Shown here piece after piece: positions 1 through 5,016 of a stretch of DNA of 8,510 nucleotides (the first letter of the stretch is position 1; every line of letters begins with the position of its first letter). The notes under the pieces were generated by a model. The model saw only the letters and a program-made list of their open reading frames with translations, had not been told where the DNA came from and searched no databases. Source of the DNA: an uncultured Campylobacter sp. (GTDB lineage Bacteria; Campylobacterota; Campylobacteria; Campylobacterales; Campylobacteraceae); contig NZ_CALKTT010000004.1 of NCBI RefSeq assembly GCF_937997535.1, positions 1 to 8,510 of the forward strand. The letters run 5' to 3'. A program made the translations under genes and the position numbers.

Positions 1-1197
1 GCCAACACCCACTCCGACAGTAGCTCCAGCGCCATCATCACGCAGCGGCGCTACGAGGGCGCGCGCGAGAGCCTAAAAAAACTGCTGGGGCTTGACGAGC
101 GGTTTTGTCTCATCGCCTGCGGACAGGGCGCGACAGCCGCGATCAAGAAATTTCAGGAGCTACTGGGCATCTACCTGCCGCCTGCGACTAGAAGCGCGAT
201 CGGCGAGGCAAATTTACGCGCCGCACAGCTTCCGCTCGTGCTCGTTTCGCCGTACGAACACCACTCAAACGAGCTTAGCTTTCGCGAGGGGCTTTGCGAC
301 TACATGCGCGTGCCGCTTAGCGAGGGCGGCGAGATCGATCTGCTAGCACTCGAGCGCATCTTGAAGCTAAATGCGGGACGCCGCATCATCGGCTCGTTTA
401 GCGCCGCCTCAAACGTTACGGGCGTCATTAGCGACTATAAAAAGATCAGCGAGCTAATCAGAGCTGCGGGCGGCATCGTCGCCTTTGACTGCGCGGCTCT
501 GAGCTCGCACGCAAATTTAGATTGCGACTACTTTGACGCGATTTTCCTCTCGCCGCATAAGTTACTCGGCGGACCTGCAAGCTGCGGGCTTTTGGCGATT
601 AAAAAGGAGCTGCTTAACAGCGACGTACCGACGTTTGCCGCGGGCGGGACGGTCGCTTACGCTAGCCGCGAAGGACACGTATTTTTGAAAAATCCCGAGC
701 AACTAGAAGAAGGCGGTACGCCGCCTATCATCGGGCTTATGCGCGCAAATTTGGCCTACGCACTGCGAAACGAAGTCGGCTTCGAGCAAATAAAAAGCGC
801 CGAGGACGAGCTAGCACGGCTTTTTGAGAGCGAGCTAGCAGGTATAGACGAGGTCATAAACTACGCTCCAAAGGGCGCGCCGCGGCTGCCGATAATTTCC
901 TTTAATGTGCGCGGCGTCTCGGCTTATGATTTTGCCGCGAGCCTTAGCAACGATTTCGGCATCCAGACGCGCGCGGGCGTGATGTGCGCGGGCCCGTACG
1001 CTCACGATCTGCTGGGTATCAAGGAGGGGCGCATGCCAGAAAGCAAGCCCGGCTTCGTGCGCGTGAGCCTGCACTACACGCACACCGAGCAAGACGTGCG
1101 CTATTTAGTTGGCGCGATAAAATCCTGCGTCAAAAAGCACCGCGAGCTTTGGGGCGAGGAAAAGGCGATGTATGAGATGTTCGGCGGGAAGATTTAA
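1..1197 (+). CDS. Class V aminotransferase / cysteine desulfurase-like PLP enzyme (5' partial)
   Basis: The reading frame is open from the first base, so the start lies outside the window; 398 residues are visible and end at TAA. The fold is that of class V (SufS/NifS-like) pyridoxal-phosphate enzymes. The visible part opens with an Asn-Thr-His-Ser segment and a Tyr-Glu-x-Ala-Arg helix. A CGQGATAAI stretch is the likely PLP-phosphate loop. FDCAAL holds the cofactor-ring aspartate, and SPHKLLGG holds the Schiff-base lysine (codon 559-561). Near the C-terminus RAGVMCAGP resembles the RxGxxCAxP loop of group II cysteine desulfurases, with a cysteine (codon 985-987) where their sulfur-carrying cysteine sits. 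Internal Met starts such as 238 are rejected because homologous sequence continues upstream. The substrate cannot be told: cysteine desulfurase, selenocysteine lyase or another class V activity are all possible. No sulfur-transfer partner gene is visible nearby. Confidence 0.85.
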   Translation, partial: ANTHSDSSSSAIITQRRYEGARESLKKLLGLDERFCLIACGQGATAAIKKFQELLGIYLPPATRSAIGEANLRAAQLPLVLVSPYEHHSNELSFREGLCDYMRVPLSEGGEIDLLALERILKLNAGRRIIGSFSAASNVTGVISDYKKISELIRAAGGIVAFDCAALSSHANLDCDYFDAIFLSPHKLLGGPASCGLLAIKKELLNSDVPTFAAGGTVAYASREGHVFLKNPEQLEEGGTPPIIGLMRANLAYALRNEVGFEQIKSAEDELARLFESELAGIDEVINYAPKGAPRLPIISFNVRGVSAYDFAASLSNDFGIQTRAGVMCAGPYAHDLLGIKEGRMPESKPGFVRVSLHYTHTEQDVRYLVGAIKSCVKKHRELWGEEKAMYEMFGGKI

Positions 1198-1228
1198 GCG
1201 GCATGAGTTAGGGCTTTGCCGCTTTTTT
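1196..1228 (+). terminator. Rho-independent terminator of the aminotransferase gene
   Basis: A perfect 8-bp stem (AAGCGGCA at 1196-1203 with TGCCGCTT at 1217-1224) encloses a 13-nt loop and runs into six T's (1223-1228). The left arm begins inside the TAA stop codon (1195-1197), so gene end and terminator overlap. Confidence 0.8.
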
Positions 1229-1597
1229 GAGCTCTAGTGAAATTTTATAAAATCCCGCACCGTTTTTAAAATTTATCGGAATTCCGCGCCGTCTCTTTAG
1301 AATTTTACGCGAGTTTTACGCTATAGAATTCTTACTATCGTTTCGCCTTCGCACTGTAGGCGAAATAAATGATACGCTCTGCAGAGTTAAAATTTAGAAT
1401 TTTAAAATTCCGCGCCGCTAAGTAAAGCCATGCCTGTAAATTTCAAAATTTCAAGGCGCAAATTTTTGCGCTCTGTTTTGCCAGATACGCCGCGCTAGAT
1501 GGTTCGCAGTGAAAATTTGAGGCAGAAATGAAATTTATTAGCGCCGCGCGAATAAAATTCTAAAGCAAAATAGAGCCTATCCGCACTTCGCGCAGAA
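1229..1597. other. Gene-free spacer with degenerate AATTC repeats and a small hairpin
   Basis: No open frame with a ribosome binding site was found here. The stretch holds a 12-bp direct repeat AATTCCGCGCCG at 1280-1291 and 1406-1417, with a 10/12 relative at 1251-1262, and scattered GAATTY words (1279, 1300, 1326, 1397). A perfect 8-bp hairpin lies at 1341-1365 (TTTCGCCT, 9-nt loop, AGGCGAAA). A long-loop 7-bp inverted repeat (1546-1552 with 1587-1593) follows the tupC stop on the minus strand. Neither has a convincing T-run, so no tupC terminator is assigned. Confidence 0.6.
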
Positions 1598-2902
1598 TTA
1601 CTCTAGTCCTAAAAACGCGCCGTCTTCAAATCCGAAATAGATCCTCTCGCCCGCGCTCCAGCGCCGCTCATCCTGCGCCGTGACGCATTTTAGCAACACG
1701 TCGCCCGCTTTGATCTTGATGAGTAGCGAGGAGCCGTACTGAAGCGAAACCGAGTGCAAAATCCCCGCGAAGCAACGCTCAAACGGGCTTTGAGATAATA
1801 AAATTTTACTCGGATTTATCGCGATTTTGCGAGCCCGTGCGAGCCCCTCTTCAAGGCGCAACGAAATTTCATCCGAAAATTTTAAAATCCCGTTTTGCAC
1901 GTCAAAGATATTTTTGTATTCGAACTCGCATATCTTGCCGCGATGCAGAAATACGCTTCTTTGCGCGATCGCGCTGAGCCATTTCTCATCGTGGCTGGCG
2001 ATGATAAAGCCGCAGCCGTAGTGACTCCGCATAAATAAAATCGCGCGCGCAAAGAGCTTGGAAGCGGCAAGATCGAGGCTGTTGGTCGGCTCGTCGAGCA
2101 GATAGAGCTTCGCGCGCTGCGCCAGAGCGAGCGCAAACGCGATGCGCTGCGTCTGCCCCGAGCTAAGCTCGAAATGCTTCTTTGATAAAAAACTTCTATC
2201 AAGTCCCGTTAGGCTGAGCGCCTCATCCACTCGCTCGTCAAATTCCGCAAGCGCGCCGCGACTTTTGAGCGCAAATTTAAAATTTTGCTCCACGCTGCGT
2301 TTTAAAAGCACGGGCTCGGGCAGCAGCAAGCAGGTCTGCCGCAGCGTCTGCAAAGAGGGCGCCCACTGCCCCCAAAGCTCCACGCTGCCGCTGCTTGGAT
2401 GCTGCAAAAAGGACAAAATTCGCAGTAGCGTGGATTTGCCGCTGCCGTTGGAACCCAAAAGCGCTGTGATGCCGCTCGTATTTAGATCGAGGCTAGGGAT
2501 ATTTAAAATTTCGCTCCGTCCGTAGCACAGCACTAGATCCCGCACCGAGATCAGTTCGCTATCGGGTACGGATCGCGCGGCGGCGGAATTCTCATTTGCA
2601 AAATTCTTTCTCGCAGAATTCTCACTCGCGAAATTCTCGCTTTTGGAATTTTTACCCGCGGAATTTGCGCTAATGGAATTCTCGGTCGCAGAATTTACAC
2701 TCTTAGAATTTACCGCAGTGGAATTTTTATTCGCAGAATTCTCGGCGGCGAAATTTATGCGCATAGAATTTACGCTCGTAGAATTCTCGGGGGCGGAATT
2801 TGCGTCCGTGAAATTTTCGCTTATAAAATTTTCGCGCTCCCGTTCCGCGCGGTTTTTGTCCGTGAAATCTTTGCTCGGACGCTTTAGTTTATCTGCACTC
2901 AT
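1598..2902 (-). CDS. tupC: Tungstate ABC transporter ATP-binding protein with N-terminal pentapeptide-repeat extension
   Basis: Cytoplasmic ATPase that would power tungstate import with TupB and TupA. The ABC domain covers about residues 116-340: Walker A GSNGSGKST (150-158), signature LSSGQ (246-250), Walker B LYLLDEP (266-272), D-loop Asp277 and H-loop His304. The Q-loop position reads LLLPEP instead of the usual glutamine. Residues from about 366 to 434 resemble a TOBE-like oxyanion domain. At 434 residues it is much longer than a usual TupC because residues 25-109 are 17 tandem pentapeptides N-(S/F)-x-x-x. The ATG at 2902 overlaps the tupB stop (ATGA), which supports this start. A typical TupC would begin near residue 117, but there the frame offers only CTG (117) and GTG (120), without a clear Shine-Dalgarno sequence. 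Tungstate rather than molybdate is inferred from TupA. Confidence 0.85.
   Translation of the reverse strand: MSADKLKRPSKDFTDKNRAERERENFISENFTDANSAPENSTSVNSMRINFAAENSANKNSTAVNSKSVNSATENSISANSAGKNSKSENFASENSARKNFANENSAAARSVPDSELISVRDLVLCYGRSEILNIPSLDLNTSGITALLGSNGSGKSTLLRILSFLQHPSSGSVELWGQWAPSLQTLRQTCLLLPEPVLLKRSVEQNFKFALKSRGALAEFDERVDEALSLTGLDRSFLSKKHFELSSGQTQRIAFALALAQRAKLYLLDEPTNSLDLAASKLFARAILFMRSHYGCGFIIASHDEKWLSAIAQRSVFLHRGKICEFEYKNIFDVQNGILKFSDEISLRLEEGLARARKIAINPSKILLSQSPFERCFAGILHSVSLQYGSSLLIKIKAGDVLLKCVTAQDERRWSAGERIYFGFEDGAFLGLE
2586..2840 (-). repeat. 17 tandem 15-bp units encoding pentapeptides in the TupC N-terminus
   Basis: Read on the + strand, 17 consecutive 15-bp units each begin RAATTY: 12 start with GAATT and 5 with AAATT. 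There is no gap or slip in the period. AATT is invariant in all units while most of the other positions drift. On the coding (minus) strand every unit gives Asn as AAT followed by Ser (TCN) or Phe (TTY), then three variable residues, for example NSAPE, NSTSV, NFASE and NSARK. The flanks, residues 1-24 and 110-115, do not fit the period. Because the unit is a multiple of 3, gain or loss of units would keep tupC in frame. Confidence 0.95.
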
Positions 2903-3597
2903 CGATCCAGCCTTTTTAGCGCGTGGATGGCTAAATTTACCGCAAACGCTATTAAAATCAGCACCAGCGCGAGCGCTATACCCATCGCAAACTCGCCTTT
3001 GTTGGTCTCAAGCGAGATCGCCGTGGTGATCGTGCGGGTGAAATATTTGATATTGCCGCCGATCATCATCGCTACGCCTACCTCGGCGACGATCCGCCCG
3101 TAAGCGGTGGCGATGACGACGAGTAGGGCATAGCGCAGCTCGTAAAGCACGCAAAGGATTAAATTTAGTGGGCTTAGGCGGTAGTTCATAATGTTTAGAT
3201 AGTGCTTTTTGTCCATATTTTCGATGACGCTGGCGCTTAGCGAGACGATGATGGGAAGTGCCAGCACAAACTGCCCGAGCATCACGGCTTTGAGCGTAAA
3301 AAGCAGCCCCAGCTCGCCAAAAGGGCCGTTTCTGGAGATGAAAGCGTAAAGGATCAGTCCTATCGCTACCGTGGGCATCGCAAGCGCGACGTCGCTTAAA
3401 AGCCTAAGCGTTCTGCGAGCGCGAAATTCGTAAAATCCGAGAATAAATCCTATCGGAAAGCCGGTTATAATCGCGAAAAGTATCGAGATGCTCGAAGTAT
3501 GAAGCGTCGCCTTAATCGCCGAAAATGTCTCTGCGTCGCCGCTAAGAAGCAGTCCGAATGCGCTTAAAATTCCTTCTAAAATAAAGTCCAAGATCAC
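2899..3597 (-). CDS. tupB: Tungstate ABC transporter permease
   Basis: Inner-membrane channel subunit of 232 residues, the usual size for TupB. Hydrophobic segments lie at about residues 8-19, 33-57, 66-88, 98-125, 156-178 and 204-226. The cytoplasmic coupling loop that contacts the ATPase is visible at 162-182 (GRIVAEVG followed by MMIGGN), then TRTITTAISLET, a run typical of TupB/ModB-like permeases. The gene is divergent from tupA and precedes tupC with a 4-bp ATGA overlap (2899-2902), implying translational coupling. The start is uncertain. GTG at 3597 is the furthest upstream option because a TAG stop lies two codons before it, but the only Shine-Dalgarno-like AGGA sits one base from it. 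TTG at 3591 (codon 3) would have a better 7-nt spacing. Other residues of the call are not affected. Confidence 0.88.
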   Translation of the reverse strand: MILDFILEGILSAFGLLLSGDAETFSAIKATLHTSSISILFAIITGFPIGFILGFYEFRARRTLRLLSDVALAMPTVAIGLILYAFISRNGPFGELGLLFTLKAVMLGQFVLALPIIVSLSASVIENMDKKHYLNIMNYRLSPLNLILCVLYELRYALLVVIATAYGRIVAEVGVAMMIGGNIKYFTRTITTAISLETNKGEFAMGIALALVLILIAFAVNLAIHALKRLDR

Positions 3598-3641
3598 GTC
3601 CTAAATGTTCTATTCTGGCATATTTATAAACCAAATTTATA

Positions 3642-3650
3642 TGCTATAAT
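3642..3650 (+). promoter_or_regulatory. Extended -10 promoter of tupA
   Basis: TGCTATAAT is a consensus TGn extended -10 with a 6/6 TATAAT (3645-3650). A clear -35 is missing and the upstream DNA is AT-rich with T-tracts, as is usual for Campylobacter sigma70 promoters. Transcription would start near 3657, giving a leader of only about 18 nt that carries the AAAGGAG ribosome site (3663-3669) five bases before the tupA ATG. Confidence 0.65.
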
Positions 3651-3654
3651 AGCA
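3646..3654 (-). promoter_or_regulatory. Possible extended -10 promoter of tupBC
   Basis: On the minus strand the same palindrome reads TGCTATTAT, an extended -10 with a 5/6 TATAAT match (ATAATA at 3646-3651 on the + strand). Transcription would start near 3639, about 40 nt before tupB. A competing candidate nearer the gene (TGCCAGAAT on the minus strand) matches only 4/6. Confidence 0.4.
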
Positions 3655-3674
3655 TATTTTTTAAAGGAGATAAC

Positions 3675-4493
3675 ATGAAAAAAATATTTTTTGTTTCGCT
3701 CGCTCTTAGTGCGAGCCTTTTTGCCGCCGATAACGATTTGGTGATGGCAACTACAACGAGCACCGATAATACGGGCTTGCTAGACGCTATCTATCCTGCG
3801 TATAAGGCGGAAACCGGCGTCGATATCAAATGGACGGCGGTAGGCACAGGTGCTGCTCTAAAGCTTGGCGAGAACTGCGATGCGGACATACTTTTTGTGC
3901 ATTCGCCGAAAGTCGAGAAAGAATTTGTAGAAAAAGGCTTCGGCGTTGATCGCACGCCCGTTATGTATAATGATTTTATCCTCATCGCCGATAAATCGAT
4001 CGCGCCTAAATTTAAAGGCAAGGACCTTAAAGGCTCGTTTGAGCTAATCAAGGCGGAGAAGATTAAATTTTTCTCTCGCGGCGATAAATCGGGCACCGAC
4101 AACAAAGAGAAAGGAATTTGGAAAAAGGTTGAGGGCGCCGTACCTGAAAATGAGGCATGGTATAACCAAACCGGTCAAGGCATGATCGCTACGATCAACG
4201 CAGCCGCCGAGCAAAAGGGCGTGACCTTCACCGATCGCGGCACCTACATCAAATACGAGGACAATAAAAAGGGCAATCCCGATATGGTTATCATCAACGA
4301 AGGCGATAATGATCTGAAGAATTTTTACTCCGTAATCGCGGTCAATCCGAAGCACTGCCCAAAAGCCGACTACGAAAACGCGCAGCGCTTCATTAAATGG
4401 ATCACTAGCGAGAAGGGGCAGAAGTTCGTAGGCGATTTCAAGCTGCTAAATAAGCCGCTTTTCACCCCTGATGCGAATACTCGCAAGAATTAG
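3675..4493 (+). CDS. tupA: Periplasmic tungstate-binding protein
   Basis: Solute-binding protein of 272 residues that captures tungstate in the periplasm and delivers it to TupB/TupC; its metal feeds tungsten cofactors such as those of formate dehydrogenases. The signal peptide is MKKIFFVSLALSASLFA, with cleavage likely after Ala17 or Ala18 and no lipobox. Family hallmarks of TupA follow: the oxyanion loop TTTSTDNTG (26-34), GTGAALKLG (57-65), DADILFVHSP (69-78), MYNDF (97-101) and SRGDKSGT (134-141) with the arginine expected to bind the ligand. These motifs separate TupA from ModA and PstS, though true W versus Mo preference needs a binding assay. A strong ribosome site AAAGGAG lies five bases before the ATG. 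It is transcribed away from tupBC, so binding protein and membrane subunits are separate transcripts. Confidence 0.93.
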   Translation: MKKIFFVSLALSASLFAADNDLVMATTTSTDNTGLLDAIYPAYKAETGVDIKWTAVGTGAALKLGENCDADILFVHSPKVEKEFVEKGFGVDRTPVMYNDFILIADKSIAPKFKGKDLKGSFELIKAEKIKFFSRGDKSGTDNKEKGIWKKVEGAVPENEAWYNQTGQGMIATINAAAEQKGVTFTDRGTYIKYEDNKKGNPDMVIINEGDNDLKNFYSVIAVNPKHCPKADYENAQRFIKWITSEKGQKFVGDFKLLNKPLFTPDANTRKN

Positions 4494-4517
4494 CTCTAGC
4501 TAAATAAGGCTAAATTT

Positions 4518-4559
4518 AAAGCCCAAAGGCGAATCGTCGTCTTTGGGCTTTCGCTTTTT
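4518..4559 (+). terminator. Rho-independent terminator of tupA
   Basis: A perfect 11-bp stem (AAAGCCCAAAG at 4518-4528 with CTTTGGGCTTT at 4541-4551) encloses a 12-nt loop. A T-rich tail follows, interrupted once (TTTCGCTTTTT). It lies 25 bp after the tupA stop. The A/T-rich flank on the left might allow weak use from the other strand as well. Confidence 0.85.
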
Positions 4560-4861
4560 CATAAATCAATCTGCGCGCCTTTAAATTTAGCTCTTTTGCT
4601 TCTAAAATTTAACCAGCGCTTTTTACCGCGTCTTTTTACGATACATTTTTTACTTTCTCGCCATGCGTTTAAATTTATCGCAGTGCTGTTTGTGGGCAAT
4701 AGGTTTAAAATTTCAGCTATATTTGAGATCGGCACGGAGAAATTTCGATTGTGTTCGGATATGCTCTAATGTCTAGCGATATTTATACAGCGCAAAATTT
4801 AGTAGTATTTATGTGTGACTCCAAATTTTAGTTTGTTGGGAATTTGATTTGAAGTAGCAGT
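4560..4861. other. AT-rich gene-free spacer between tupA and the dnaK 3' end
   Basis: Several AAATTT/TTTAAA words are present but no supported gene. The longest ATG frame noticed (4663-4779, 38 codons) has no ribosome site and no recognisable product. No clear promoter, tRNA or insertion-sequence end was seen. Confidence 0.55.
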
Positions 4862-4893
4862 TAAGCTCGGGCGTATGAAAAACGCCCAAGCTT
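4862..4893. other. Strong hairpin downstream of dnaK
   Basis: AAGCT-C-GGGCGT (4863-4874) pairs with ACGCCC-A-AGCTT (4882-4893) around a 7-nt loop: 11 pairs with one C/A mismatch. Neither strand continues into a T-run, so it is not a classical terminator. It could be a back-up 3' end for the dnaK operon, acting with the larger structure next to it. Confidence 0.6.
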
Positions 4894-4902
4894 GTGAAGC
4901 TA

Positions 4903-5004
4903 TGAAATTTTATGCGCGGTTTATGGGGTCGCTTCTGCCGCGCGCCGGTAAAATTACCTTTCAAGCGCAGGCAAAACTACCGAGCGCGCGGCTATAAAAT
5001 TTCA
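4903..5004 (-). terminator. Nested inverted repeat at the dnaK 3' end, possible terminator or 3' stabiliser
   Basis: The outer arms are a perfect 11-bp match, TGAAATTTTAT (4903-4913) with ATAAAATTTCA (4994-5004). Inside, GCCGCGCGCCGGTA (4937-4950) pairs with 4978-4992, giving 9 + 5 bp with one bulged A (4983), around a 27-nt loop. The structure starts 13 bp past the dnaK stop, where the operon's transcript should end. No T-run follows on the minus strand, so intrinsic termination is uncertain. A structured 3' end protecting the mRNA, or a small repetitive element, would also fit. Confidence 0.5.
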
Positions 5005-5016
5005 CTTTGCGGCGGG

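Larger units (their letters stand above)
3618..3657. promoter_or_regulatory. Candidate operator: palindrome plus a third GCATAT half-site between tupB and tupA
   Basis: ATATGCTA (3639-3646) and TAGCATAT (3650-3657) form a perfect inverted repeat with a 3-bp centre. A third copy of the half-site, GCATAT, lies at 3618-3623. The palindrome overlaps the -10 boxes of both divergent genes, so a bound regulator could block both. C. jejuni is known to control its molybdate and tungstate transporters with a ModE-like protein; that this is such a site here is inference. Confidence 0.5.

Noticed and set aside
835..1175. Overlapping frames on both strands in the aminotransferase 3' part
   Set aside because: They are shadows of a GC-rich gene; only frame 1 carries the PLP-enzyme motifs.
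1341..1365. Hairpin as a tupC terminator
   Set aside because: It is about 230 bp beyond the tupC stop and lacks a T-run on the minus strand.
2576..2830. Classical pentapeptide-repeat (A(D/N)LxX) beta-helix
   Set aside because: The central position is mostly Ser rather than Leu or Phe, and the preceding position is variable; the stacking core would be too polar, so family membership is not claimed.
2586..2840. CRISPR-like regular spacing
   Set aside because: The units are only 15 bp with a 6-bp core and no unique spacers of CRISPR length, and they are in frame within a coding gene.
2643..3029. Plus-strand frame rich in Glu-Phe repeats, opposite tupC and tupB
   Set aside because: It is the antisense reading of the 15-bp repeat; the period keeps the opposite strand free of stops. 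It has no ribosome site and the minus strand has the clear ABC motifs.
4663..4779. 38-codon plus-strand frame in the tupA-dnaK gap
   Set aside because: No Shine-Dalgarno sequence, no recognisable product, and composition like the surrounding spacer.
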